Assembly (NCBI GenBank): GCA_030837965.1
Contig: JAUTXP010000001.1
Span: 1-64,000, forward strand
Reading direction: 5' to 3'
Length of the DNA: 64,000 nucleotides
Source: Acidimicrobiaceae bacterium
GTDB taxonomy: Bacteria; Actinomycetota; Acidimicrobiia; Acidimicrobiales; JAUTXP01
The notes under the pieces are model-generated. The model searched no databases, was not told the origin of the DNA, and saw only the letters and a program-made list of their open reading frames with translations. The position numbers were made by a program, and so were the translations under genes. Shown in pieces: positions 9,615 to 18,989 of the stretch (its first letter is position 1; the number at the start of each line of letters is the position of its first letter).

Positions 9615-10715
9615 CTAGCCACGCGGGCGGGCGGGCCGGCGCCGGCGAGAGGCCGTCGTCAGCCCGGCGCCGACCAGCAGCAGCACCACGCCCATCAGCA
9701 GCGACAGCATGGTCTCGCCGCCGGTGAAGGCCAGCACGCCCACGTCGGTGCGCTCGAAGACCTGGCCCAGTACGACGGTGCCCGAAGGCGGCGAACCCGG
9801 GGTGCGCTCGAACTCCCGACCGAGGACGGCGGTGCAGGTGACACTCAGGGTGTCCAGGCAGACCTCGTGATGAGGCGGCGTGCACGGGTGCTCGACCGTG
9901 TCGGTGCACGGGGGCGGCGGGGTGCAGGGATGGCTGGGCGTGTCGTGGCACGGCGGCGGCGGCGTGCAGGGGTGGCCGGGCGTGTCCTGGCACGGGGGCG
10001 GCGGCGGGGTGCACGGGTGGCCGGGCGTGTCGGTGCAGGGCGGCGGCGGGGGCGGGGTCTTGCAGCCCGTGTGGGCCGGGTTGGTGCGCCCGATCCCGTG
10101 ATTGCCGTCGCATTCGTAGCCGTTGTTGTGATCGCTGCCGTTCGGGTTCTGGCCCTTGGGGTTCTTCTCGTCGGCCTTGCCCACGCAGCCCGCGCAGGGC
10201 TTGCCGGTGGCCTTGCCGTTGCCATTGCCGTTGCCTGATGCCGAGCCGTCGCAGGTGTCGTCGTAGGCGCCGCTGTGGTTGGCGCCGTTGCCGGTCGAGC
10301 CGTACGGCGTCTGGTGGCAGCCCGCGTTCTTGTTGCCGGTGGCGGTCGACTGGCTGGACTGGGTCGACTGGCTGGACTGGGTCGACTGGCTGGGCTGGGA
10401 GGTGGTCGCCGCGCCGCTGCCGCTTCCGTCGTCGGTCGTGGCCGAGTCGGTCGAGCCCGTCGACCCGCCCTGGTCCGTCTGGGGGTCAGCGGGCTGGTTG
10501 TGCGGATTGCCCTTGCCGTTGTTGCCGTTGTTGCCGTTGCCGTTGCCGTTCCCATTGCCGTTGGCATTGCCCGGTGACTGCGAGTGGGCACTGCCGCCGG
10601 CGCCCCCGCTGCCATTGCCATTCCCGGGCGTGGCCCAGGCGGGCGTGGCCGCCGAGCCGAGCAGACAAAAGGCTAAAGCGATGCCCGAGATGAACCGAAA
10701 CAGCGGTGACGACAT
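9615..10715 (-). CDS. Secreted low-complexity wall protein with LAFTG sorting-like tail
   Basis: 366 residues from the ATG at 10715 (purine-rich GGGGGTGG nearby). It begins with a signal peptide (FRFISGIALAFCLLG, cleavage after AWA). Next come Gly-Asn runs, an 18-base tandem repeat coding for Ser-Gln-Ser-Thr units, a Cys-containing segment with CHQTPYG and YECDGNHG, and four Pro-rich repeats of the form PCxDTPxHPCTPPPP. The C end has VLAFTGGE, a hydrophobic helix and a basic RRRR tail. LAFTG matches the LAxTG motif used by class E sortases in GC-rich actinobacteria, so it is probably wall-anchored. No sortase gene is seen in the window. Its partners are unknown. Confidence 0.8.
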   Translation of the reverse strand: MSSPLFRFISGIALAFCLLGSAATPAWATPGNGNGSGGAGGSAHSQSPGNANGNGNGNGNGNNGNNGKGNPHNQPADPQTDQGGSTGSTDSATTDDGSGSGAATTSQPSQSTQSSQSTQSSQSTATGNKNAGCHQTPYGSTGNGANHSGAYDDTCDGSASGNGNGNGKATGKPCAGCVGKADEKNPKGQNPNGSDHNNGYECDGNHGIGRTNPAHTGCKTPPPPPPCTDTPGHPCTPPPPPCQDTPGHPCTPPPPCHDTPSHPCTPPPPCTDTVEHPCTPPHHEVCLDTLSVTCTAVLGREFERTPGSPPSGTVVLGQVFERTDVGVLAFTGGETMLSLLMGVVLLLVGAGLTTASRRRRPARPRG

Positions 10716-10771
10716 TGTGTTCCACCCCCGGAACCGGCCGCCCTCGGACGTGAGGTCAGCCACTGGGAGTG

Positions 10772-10777
10772 AGGATA
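10772..10777 (-). promoter_or_regulatory. Probable -10 box (TATCCT) of the LAFTG protein gene
   Basis: TATCCT on the minus strand, 57 bases before the ATG at 10715. Two adjacent palindromes (10800-10834) lie just upstream, where a regulator would touch the -35 region. Confidence 0.45.
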
Positions 10778-10799
10778 GGGCACGTCGCGCTTCCGGCGC

Positions 10800-10834
10800 A
10801 ACGTGGAATCTCACGTTACGTGGCCTAGGCCACG
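10800..10834. promoter_or_regulatory. Twin palindromes, candidate operators
   Basis: AACGTGgaatctCACGTT at 10800-10817 is a perfect 6-base-arm inverted repeat. One base later CGTGGCCTAGGCCACG at 10819-10834 is a perfect 16-base palindrome. Both lie just upstream of the -10 box assigned to the LAFTG protein gene, which suggests one or two dimeric regulators. Confidence 0.5.
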
Positions 10835-10937
10835 CTGCTGGCGCGCCCCCGGGGAGCGCCCGATCCCCGTCCCGTTCCGCTTCTTGGCACCGTCAGTTCG
10901 GTCAGCAGGCGTGACCGCAGGGCCAGGAAAGAAAGGG

Positions 10938-11324
10938 TCAGCGCAACCCGGGCCGGTACAGGACCGGGCTCTGCTTCAGCGGCACCAGGTCCCTGCGGTA
11001 CTGGCGGTGGGTCTTGTCCACTGCCTCCTTGGCGTCGAGCCGGGCCTGGGCCAGCGCTTGGCGCAGGCGCTCGTTCTCGTCCTCCAAAGCCATCACCCTG
11101 CGCACCCCTTCGAGGTTGAGGCCCGCGTTGGTCAAGTCCTGGATGCGGCGCAGCCGGTCGATGTCACGCTCGCTGTAGCGCCTACTGCCCCCGCCGGTAC
11201 GGGCCGGATCCACCAAGCCCTTGCGCTCGTAGATGCGCAGGGTCTGGGGGTGCACGCCCGCCAGCTCGGCCGCCACCGAGATGACGTACAGCGCCATCGT
11301 CTCTCTGTCGGCTCGCTCACTCAT
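10938..11324 (-). CDS. hspR: HspR, MerR-family heat-shock repressor
   Basis: 128 residues. It represses the dnaK operon by binding HAIR elements, with DnaK as co-repressor in the studied actinobacteria. The winged-helix core is clear: ALYVISVAAELAGVHPQTLR then IYERKGL and SRRYSERDIDRLRRIQ, followed by an alpha-helical dimerisation tail rich in Glu/Leu. The ATG at 11324 is the last of four ATGs spaced exactly 13 bases apart (11363, 11350, 11337, 11324); only this frame continues into the protein, although an internal start at 11297 is possible. It is the last gene of the dnaK-grpE-dnaJ-hspR operon, so it is autoregulated, and a HAIR-like site overlaps the dnaK promoter. Confidence 0.92.
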   Translation of the reverse strand: MSERADRETMALYVISVAAELAGVHPQTLRIYERKGLVDPARTGGGSRRYSERDIDRLRRIQDLTNAGLNLEGVRRVMALEDENERLRQALAQARLDAKEAVDKTHRQYRRDLVPLKQSPVLYRPGLR

Positions 11325-11363
11325 GTCGGTTGCTCATATCGGTCGCTCATGGTCGGCACTCAT
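11325..11363 (-). repeat. Four 13-base tandem units carrying ATGAG, between dnaJ and hspR
   Basis: On the minus strand ATGAGTGCCGACC, ATGAGCGACCGAT, ATGAGCAACCGAC, then ATGAGTGAGCGAG (the hspR start itself). The period is 13, so successive ATGs fall in different frames; upstream frames end quickly. It may affect how ribosomes leaving dnaJ restart at hspR. Confidence 0.75.
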
Positions 11364-11364
11364 T

Positions 11365-12462
11365 TCAGACCCCCAAGTGCGTGCGCGGGGACTGCGGGAA
11401 GGCGGCCGCGAGCCGTTCCACCGCGGCCCGCTGGTCGTCGTCGAGCTGGTCCGGCACCGTGACCTCCACCGTCACCAGCAGGTCTCCGGCCCCGGTGGCC
11501 ATAGGTGCTCCGTGGCCCCTGACCCTGAAGGTGCGGCCCGAGCGGGTGCCGGGCGGGATGCGCAGCGTCACCGGGCTGTCCAAGGTGGGCACCTTGACCG
11601 TGGCGCCCAAGGCGGCCTCGGCGAAGGTGATGGGGACGGTGAGCGTGAGGTCCTTGCCGCTTCTTCCGAACAGTTCGTGCGGGGCCACGCTCACCACCAC
11701 ATACAGGTCGCCGGCTGGTCCCCCATTGTGGCCTGCCCCGCCCCGCCCCTTGACCCGGATGCGCTGACCGTCGTCCACGCCCGCGGGGACCCTGACCTTT
11801 ACCTGTCGGGGCCTGCGCTCCACGCCGGAGCCGCCGCAGTTGCGACATGGCGTCTCCACCTTCATCCCGGTCCCGCCGCAGGTGCGACAGGGCTGGCTGA
11901 AGGAGAAGAAGCCCTGGTTCTCGTCATTCACGCCCCGGCCTCCGCAGGTGGGGCAGATGACGGGCGACGTGCCCGGCGCCGCGCCGGTGCCGTGACAGGC
12001 CGAGCACACCGCGTCGCTGGTCACGTTGACCGTGGTGGTGAGCCCGTTCACCGCGTCGGTGAAGGCAAGATGGAGCTGGGCCTCCAAGTCCTCGCCCCTG
12101 CGGGGGCCCGTGGGGGCAGGGCCGCTGCGGTTGCGGCCCCGACCGAACAGTCCGCCGAACAGGTCGCCCAGGTCGTCGACCCTGAAGCTGGTGAACCCGC
12201 CGTCGTCGAAGGGCCGAAAGCCCCCGGCGCCCGGCCCCAGGCGGCGGACCTCGTCGTACTCCTTGCGCTTGGCCCCGTCTCCCAGCACGTCGTAGGCGGC
12301 CGACACCTCTTTGAACCGGTCCTCGGCGCCCGGGTTGGCGTCGGGGTGGTACTGCTTGGCCAGGCGGCGATAGGCGCGCGTGATCTCCTTCTCGGTGGCC
12401 GTGTCCGACACGCCGAGGACCTTGTAGTAGTCCTTCTCGAACCACTCGCGCTGGGGCGCCAT
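11365..12462 (-). CDS. dnaJ: DnaJ chaperone (type I, with zinc centre)
   Basis: 365 residues. It is the J-domain co-chaperone that stimulates DnaK ATPase and delivers unfolded clients in the cytoplasm. The J domain covers residues 10-75 with the HPD motif (YHPDANPG). A Gly/Phe-rich part is short and contains FRPFDDGGFTSF. Four CxxCxGxG zinc repeats lie at about 152-215: CSACHGTG, CPTCGGRG, CRTCGGTG, CRNCGGSG. The C-terminal client-binding beta domains follow. The start at 12462 has an AGGAGAT-like ribosome site just upstream. It stands between grpE and hspR and is the DnaJ1 type co-regulated with DnaK in actinobacteria. Confidence 0.95.
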   Translation of the reverse strand: MAPQREWFEKDYYKVLGVSDTATEKEITRAYRRLAKQYHPDANPGAEDRFKEVSAAYDVLGDGAKRKEYDEVRRLGPGAGGFRPFDDGGFTSFRVDDLGDLFGGLFGRGRNRSGPAPTGPRRGEDLEAQLHLAFTDAVNGLTTTVNVTSDAVCSACHGTGAAPGTSPVICPTCGGRGVNDENQGFFSFSQPCRTCGGTGMKVETPCRNCGGSGVERRPRQVKVRVPAGVDDGQRIRVKGRGGAGHNGGPAGDLYVVVSVAPHELFGRSGKDLTLTVPITFAEAALGATVKVPTLDSPVTLRIPPGTRSGRTFRVRGHGAPMATGAGDLLVTVEVTVPDQLDDDQRAAVERLAAAFPQSPRTHLGV

Positions 12463-12502
12463 CTCCTCCTATCCCGTCGCCTTCACTCGCCGGTCACCTT
12501 CA

Positions 12503-13054
12503 CTATCCGGTCACCTTGACCATGGCCGGGCGCAGGACCCTGCCCTTCCACGCGTAGCCCGCCCGCATGACGTCGCTGACGGTGGGGCCGCCTTCGCCTT
12601 CTTCGTGCATGACGGCCTCGTGGCGCGTGGGGTCGAAGGCCTCGCCCTTGGGGTCGATGCGCTCCAAGCCCTCCTTGGCCAGGGCCTCGGACAGGGCCAG
12701 CCAGACCTGCTCCACCGCCTCACCACCCCCGTGGGCCACGGCCAGGTCGGCCGTGTCGAGCACGGGCAGGAGCTTGGCGACCAGGGTCTCGGCCGCCCGC
12801 TCCAGATGCTCGGTCTGCTGCTTCATGATGCGCTTTTTGTAGTTCTCGAAGTCGGCCTGGATGCGTTGGGCCAGCGCCTTGAACTCGTCCCGCTCGGCCG
12901 CGAGGGCGGCGATGTCCTGCTCCACCGCCTCCGCGGCCTGCTCCACCGCCTGGGCCGACTGCTCGGCGGCTTCCTCCACGCCCGCGCCCGCACCCTCGGC
13001 CGTCGCCTCAGTGACCGCCTCGGCCGTCGCCTCGGTGGCCGCCTCGTCCGCCAT
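12503..13054 (-). CDS. grpE: GrpE nucleotide exchange factor
   Basis: 183 residues. It is a homodimer that releases ADP from DnaK. An acidic, Ala/Glu/Thr repeat N-terminal tail (residues 1-45) precedes the long coiled coil (about 45-95, ALAAERDEFKALAQRIQADF) and the beta domain with the family signature ending VLRPAMVKV. The ATG at 13054 lies only three bases after the dnaK stop, so both are made from one message. The N tail is longer and more repetitive than in E. coli GrpE but resembles actinobacterial ones. Nothing is missing. Confidence 0.95.
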   Translation of the reverse strand: MADEAATEATAEAVTEATAEGAGAGVEEAAEQSAQAVEQAAEAVEQDIAALAAERDEFKALAQRIQADFENYKKRIMKQQTEHLERAAETLVAKLLPVLDTADLAVAHGGGEAVEQVWLALSEALAKEGLERIDPKGEAFDPTRHEAVMHEEGEGGPTVSDVMRAGYAWKGRVLRPAMVKVTG

Positions 13055-13057
13055 GGC

Positions 13058-14890
<1,833 letters not shown>

Positions 14891-14938
14891 GGTGTGTTGG
14901 GTCCTCCTACTGCGGGGGGCGATCTGTTGACGCTGTTC

Positions 14939-14969
14939 ACGATAGCAAACTTGAGCGTCTTATTATCAA
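14939..14969 (-). promoter_or_regulatory. dnaK operon promoter
   Basis: Minus-strand -35 TTGATA at 14964-14969, 19-base spacer, -10 TATCGT at 14939-14944. The -35 hexamer lies inside the HAIR-like repeat, so a bound repressor would block polymerase. Confidence 0.55.
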
Positions 14970-14970
14970 C
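14950..14970. promoter_or_regulatory. HAIR-like operator for HspR
   Basis: CTTGAGC, 7 bases, TATCAAC. The published HAIR consensus is CTTGAGT-N7-ACTCAAG; the TTGA and TCAA cores are kept at the right 11-base spacing, with a weaker right half. It sits between dnaK and gpmA. Confidence 0.6.
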
Positions 14971-15003
14971 CTGCCCGGAGGTTGCAGCGTGGGGCCGGGT
15001 CGC

Positions 15004-15009
15004 TAGCGT
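15004..15009 (+). promoter_or_regulatory. -10 box of leaderless gpmA
   Basis: TAGCGT ends 8 bases before the gpmA ATG at 15018 and no Shine-Dalgarno sequence is present, so the transcript probably starts at or next to the start codon. Confidence 0.5.
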
Positions 15010-15017
15010 GGCCGGCC

Positions 15018-15764
15018 ATGGCCACGCTCGTGCTGTTGCGCCACGGCGAAAGCACATGGAACAAGGAGAACCGCTTCACCGGCTGGTTCGACGCCGACCT
15101 GTCGAGCACCGGCGAGGCCGAGGCCGCCGCCGCGGGCGCCCTCCTGGCCGCCGAGGGCCCGGGCGCGGCCCCCGACGTCGTCCACACGTCCCTCCAGAAG
15201 CGGGCCATCCGCACGGCCAACCTGGCCTTGGATGCCATGGACCGGTCGTGGATCCCCGTGCGCAGGCACTGGCGCCTCAACGAACGCCACTACGGCGACC
15301 TACAGGGCAAGAACAAGAAGGAGACCACCGACCAGTACGGCGAGGAGCAGGTCTTCGTCTGGCGCCGCAGCTACGACGTGCCGCCGCCCCCCCTCGCCCC
15401 CGACGACGAGCGCCACCCTCGCTTCGACCCCCGCTACGCCGACCTGCCGCCCGACGTGCTCCCCGGGGCCGAGTGCCTCAAGGACGTGGTCGGCCGGGTG
15501 CTGCCCTATTGGCACGACGCCGTGGTGCCCGATCTCCGGGCCGGCCGCGTCGTGCTGGTTGCCGCCCACGGCAACAGCCTGCGGGCCCTGGTCAAACACC
15601 TCGAAGCCATCAGCGACGCGGACATCGCGGGCCTCAACATCCCCACCGGCATTCCCCGGGTCTACGAGTTGGACGACAGGCTCGAACCGGTAGCGGCCCG
15701 CTATTTGGGCGACCCGGCCGAGGCGGCCCGCAAGGCCGAGGCCGTGGCCAACCAGGCCCGGTAG
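15018..15764 (+). CDS. gpmA: 2,3-bisphosphoglycerate-dependent phosphoglycerate mutase
   Basis: 248 residues, the normal length of dPGM. It interconverts 3- and 2-phosphoglycerate in glycolysis and gluconeogenesis via a phosphohistidine. [12 protein letters not shown] near the start holds the phosphorylated His, followed by NRFTGW and [24 protein letters not shown] near 180 holds the second catalytic His. The ATG at 15018 is preferred over the in-frame one at 14982 because conserved sequence starts there and a TAGCGT -10 box ends 8 bases earlier. It is transcribed away from dnaK; nothing suggests an operon. Confidence 0.95.
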   Translation: MATLVLLRHGESTWNKENRFTGWFDADLSSTGEAEAAAAGALLAAEGPGAAPDVVHTSLQKRAIRTANLALDAMDRSWIPVRRHWRLNERHYGDLQGKNKKETTDQYGEEQVFVWRRSYDVPPPPLAPDDERHPRFDPRYADLPPDVLPGAECLKDVVGRVLPYWHDAVVPDLRAGRVVLVAAHGNSLRALVKHLEAISDADIAGLNIPTGIPRVYELDDRLEPVAARYLGDPAEAARKAEAVANQAR

Positions 15765-15779
15765 GAGCTACCTAGCTAG

Positions 15780-15822
15780 GCGTGGGCCAGCAGGCTGGCC
15801 TATGCGTGGGCCAGCAGGCTGG
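15780..15822 (-). repeat. 24-base-period duplication at a gene 3' end
   Basis: GCGTGGGCCAGCAGGCTGG occurs at 15780-15798 and 15804-15822. The second copy codes for the last residues and stop of the winged-helix gene; the first repeats them just beyond the stop. Confidence 0.8.
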
Positions 15823-16357
15823 GCGGCCGGGCCTGCTCCAACAGATAGCCCCTGCTGCGCACCGTCCTGATCACGAGCCCGGCCGTCGACAGCCGCCGCC
15901 GCAGCCGCAGGATGTGCACGTCCAGCGCGTTGCGCCCGGACGTGCCCGCGGGCCAGCCCGCGGCGCTTAGCGCGTCCCTGCTCACCACCGCGCCGAAGCG
16001 CTCGACGAGCGCCCGGGCCAGTCGGGCCTCGACCGGGGGCAGCGAGACCCACCGGGCGCCGAAGCGCAGTACGCCGTCGTCGTCAATATCGGGCAGGTTC
16101 TGGTGATGGGCCGCGGCCCGGCGCTCGATGCCCGCGACCCGGGCCCGCAGCTCCTCCTCCCTGGCGCCGACGCGCACCCAGTCCTCCAGGCAGTCGACGG
16201 CGGACGGCGGGCTGATCCCGTCGTCGAGAAGAAGCAGGCGTGGCACACGGTCGGCGGCCAATGCCTCTCGCCGCGACGCTTCTTCAGGCCAACGCAGCAA
16301 GGCGATATCGGCCAATCCCACACCTGGCACCTCGACACCCGTGCTATCGACAGTCAT
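15800..16357 (-). CDS. Winged-helix regulator with degenerate receiver-like N part
   Basis: 185 residues from the ATG at 16357; an in-frame ATG at 16489 exists but lies inside a palindromic repeat, and one at 16447 is also possible. Residues 1-70 have receiver-like strands (VPRLLLLDDG) but no clear phospho-Asp pocket. Residues 95-180 form an OmpR/PhoB-type winged helix: ARWVSLPPVEARLARALVE, then GRNALDVHILRLRRRL and IRTVRSRGYLLE. It should bind DNA as a dimer. It is convergent with gpmA and divergent from the Fe-S reductase, which may be its target. No kinase is nearby, so its signal is unknown. Confidence 0.75.
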   Translation of the reverse strand: MTVDSTGVEVPGVGLADIALLRWPEEASRREALAADRVPRLLLLDDGISPPSAVDCLEDWVRVGAREEELRARVAGIERRAAAHHQNLPDIDDDGVLRFGARWVSLPPVEARLARALVERFGAVVSRDALSAAGWPAGTSGRNALDVHILRLRRRLSTAGLVIRTVRSRGYLLEQARPPSLLAHA

Positions 16358-16478
16358 GACATCCACAGACTTGAAGCTAAGAGCACAACGTTGCCGAGAT
16401 GTTTCCTCCCGGTGATAAATCCGGGTCGCCGCATTGGGTTCTGCCATGGCCGTCGCTTCTGCCCCCGGCTTTTTCGGT

Positions 16479-16521
16479 CTGGAGGACATGGCCTGTGGTT
16501 TGCGCAGGGCATGTCCTCCAG
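16479..16521. repeat. Palindromic repeat, family B copy 1
   Basis: Perfect 12-base arms CTGGAGGACATG (16479-16490) and CATGTCCTCCAG (16510-16521) around a 19-base loop. A close relative lies at 40325-40367 with the same outer 11 bases. It is intergenic, upstream of the Fe-S reductase. Confidence 0.8.
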
Positions 16522-16578
16522 TCGTGGTTGGAGGGGGCGAGAGAGAGGCGCCGATGGGTGCCTGTCACACCCCCGCGG

Positions 16579-16584
16579 TAGTTT
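16579..16584 (+). promoter_or_regulatory. -10 box of leaderless Fe-S reductase gene
   Basis: TAGTTT ends 8 bases before the ATG at 16593; no ribosome-binding sequence is seen in between. Confidence 0.45.
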
Positions 16585-16592
16585 CCCCACCT

Positions 16593-18929
16593 ATGGCGAT
16601 CCAGGCTGAACAGGCCACCACGGAGACCGGACAGACGGGCCCGCCGGCCAAGCGTCGGCTCAAGCCGTCCACCCTGTCCATCCTCCTGGGGCTGGGCGTG
16701 GCCGCTTTCACCATCTTCTCCGGCGTGCTGGCGGCCGTGGCGCCCGAGCACGACCCCTCGCCCATCCAGCGCGAGGTGTTCGACAACATCCCCAGCCCGC
16801 TTCGGGCCCTCTTCTACACCATCCTCCCAGTCCTGTTCGTGGGCGGGTCGTGGCTGTTCGCCCAGCGGGTCAGGAACTGGGAGCGGGGCCAGCCGGACGA
16901 CCGGCGGACCACCAAGAAGAACGTGGGCCGACGCATGGCCGACTTCCGAGCGGGCGTCTACATGCGCACGCTCATGCGGGACCCGGCCGCGGGCCTCATG
17001 CACTCGCTGATCTACTTCGGCTTCCTCGTGCTCCTCGCCGTCACCACGGTGGACGAGATCAACCACCTGCTGCCCACCGGGGCCAAGTTCCTCCACGGCA
17101 CCACGTATCAGGCCTACGCGGCGGTGGCCGACGTGGCGGGCGTGGCCTTCACCCTCGGCATCGTGTGGGCCGCGTTCCGGCGTTACATCCAGCGGCCCTA
17201 TCGCCTCAAGATCAAGACCAGGCCGGAGGACGGCGTCATCCTGGGCACCTTCTTCCTGATCGGCGTGACGGGCTTTTTCACCGAGGCGCTCCGCATCGCC
17301 CTGGTCGGTCGACCAGGCTTCGAGAAGTGGGCCTTCGTCGGGTACCCGATGTCGGGCTGGTTCGACGGCATGTCGCGGCTCGCCACCGTCCATCAAGTGC
17401 TGTGGCTGACCCACTTCGCCGGGTTCTTGACCTTCCTGCTGATCCTGCCGGTCACCAAGCTGCGCCACATGTTCACTTCCCCATTGAACATGTACCTGCG
17501 GGACAGGGAGCGGCCCAAGGGGGCCATGAAGCCCATGCCCAACCTGATGGAGACGGACCTCGAGAGCTTCGGCGCCTCGGTGGTGTCGGACTTCACGTGG
17601 AAGCAGTTGCTCGACACCGATGCGTGCACGGTGTGCGGCCGCTGCACCAGCGTGTGCCCGGCCAATCAGACGGGCAAGCCGCTCGACCCGCGCGAGATCG
17701 TCCTGAAGGTCGGCCAGGTCATGTCCGAGTCCGCGCCCCACGGCCCGGTGTCGCCCGTGGTCGGGCACGAGCCGGAGTTGACGGTCACGGCCGACAACGT
17801 GTTCCAGCGCATCAGTGCCGAGGAGATCTGGGCCTGCACCTCGTGCAAGGCGTGCGACGAGATCTGCCCGGTCAACATCGAGATCCTCGACAAGATCCTG
17901 GACATGCGGCGCTATCTGTCGCTGATGGAGTCCAACTTCCCCACCGAGTTGGGCAACGCCTACCGCTCGATGGAGAACTCGGGCAACCCGTGGGGCATGA
18001 GTCAGGGCGAACGGGCCGACTGGGCCAAGGCCCTGCCGGACGAGGTCGAGGTGGTGGATGGCGGGTCGCCCTTCCAGCACGAGTACCTCTACTGGGTCGG
18101 GTGCGCGGGCTCGTTCGACGACAAGAACAAAAAGGTCACCGTGGCCACGGCCAAGCTCTTGCGGCGGGCGGGCGTGGACTTCGCCATCCTCGGACCGTCC
18201 GAGACCTGCACCGGCGACCCGGCCCGGCGCTCGGGCAACGAGTACATCTTCCAGATGCTCGCCACCCAGAACATCGAGACGATGAACGGGATGGGCGTCA
18301 CCAAGATCATCACGCAGTGCCCGCACTGCTTCAACACGCTTGGCAACGAGTACCCGCAGTTGGGCGGCAACTACGAGGTCATCCACCACAGCCAATTCCT
18401 CGAGTACCTCATCGAGTCGGGGAAGCTCGACCTCGCTGATGCCCGGCTGGACGAGCGGGTCACCTATCACGACTCGTGCTACCTGGGTCGCCACAACGAC
18501 GTCTACCTGGCCCCTCGCCGGGTGCTCGGCTCGCTCAAAGGGATCGACATCGTGGAGATGGGCCAGTCCGGCTCGCGCGGCATGTGCTGCGGGGCGGGAG
18601 GCGCCCGCATGTGGATGGAGGAGTCCACCGGCAAGAAGGTCAACACCGAGCGCTCGCAGCAGGCCATCGCCACCGGCGCCACCCGAGTGGCCACCGCGTG
18701 CCCGTTCTGTTACATCATGCTGGACGACGGGGTGAAGGAGAACGGGCGCGACGACATCGTCGTGCAGGACATCTCCATGCACCTGCTCGACGCCATCGAG
18801 GGCCGCGGGTCTACGCCGGTGGGAGTGACCGCCGCCGCCTCCGCAGCCGCCGCCGGCACCGGCGACGCCCCAGACATGCACCAGCCCGCCGAGCACGGGG
18901 CGGACGACACCGGGGTGGACGACACGTAA
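16593..18929 (+). CDS. Membrane-anchored Fe-S reductase, HdrD/GlpC-like
   Basis: 778 residues from the ATG at 16593, where the leaderless -10 pattern and the membrane domain begin. Residues 20-300 hold several transmembrane helices of a NarI-like cytochrome b type. Two 4Fe-4S motifs follow: [12 protein letters not shown] near 345 and [12 protein letters not shown] near 415. Two CCG domains come next (WVGCAGS near 500 with [22 protein letters not shown] with [12 protein letters not shown] near 660 and ACPFCY). The same architecture is Rv0338c of M. tuberculosis. It passes electrons between membrane carriers and a cytoplasmic acceptor; the acceptor is not known. The last 40 residues are an Ala/Asp-rich tail. 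Confidence 0.88.
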   Translation: MAIQAEQATTETGQTGPPAKRRLKPSTLSILLGLGVAAFTIFSGVLAAVAPEHDPSPIQREVFDNIPSPLRALFYTILPVLFVGGSWLFAQRVRNWERGQPDDRRTTKKNVGRRMADFRAGVYMRTLMRDPAAGLMHSLIYFGFLVLLAVTTVDEINHLLPTGAKFLHGTTYQAYAAVADVAGVAFTLGIVWAAFRRYIQRPYRLKIKTRPEDGVILGTFFLIGVTGFFTEALRIALVGRPGFEKWAFVGYPMSGWFDGMSRLATVHQVLWLTHFAGFLTFLLILPVTKLRHMFTSPLNMYLRDRERPKGAMKPMPNLMETDLESFGASVVSDFTWKQLLDTDACTVCGRCTSVCPANQTGKPLDPREIVLKVGQVMSESAPHGPVSPVVGHEPELTVTADNVFQRISAEEIWACTSCKACDEICPVNIEILDKILDMRRYLSLMESNFPTELGNAYRSMENSGNPWGMSQGERADWAKALPDEVEVVDGGSPFQHEYLYWVGCAGSFDDKNKKVTVATAKLLRRAGVDFAILGPSETCTGDPARRSGNEYIFQMLATQNIETMNGMGVTKIITQCPHCFNTLGNEYPQLGGNYEVIHHSQFLEYLIESGKLDLADARLDERVTYHDSCYLGRHNDVYLAPRRVLGSLKGIDIVEMGQSGSRGMCCGAGGARMWMEESTGKKVNTERSQQAIATGATRVATACPFCYIMLDDGVKENGRDDIVVQDISMHLLDAIEGRGSTPVGVTAAASAAAAGTGDAPDMHQPAEHGADDTGVDDT

Positions 18930-18989
18930 CTGGCGGCGCGCAGTCGGTCCGCGGACAGGCACCCCGCCCGGCCCGTCGCGGTAGGAGGC

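Noticed and set aside
10345-10400. Possible CRISPR-like direct repeats
   Set aside because: The 18-base units are contiguous and code for Ser-Gln-Ser-Thr repeats inside a gene; there are no spacers. No CRISPR array was seen anywhere in the window.
16357-16489. Longer N terminus for the winged-helix regulator
   Set aside because: The upstream ATG is part of a palindromic repeat and the added residues show no conserved pattern.
16377-18962. 861-codon minus-strand frame opposite the Fe-S reductase
   Set aside because: Shadow frame; the plus strand carries all cysteine motifs.
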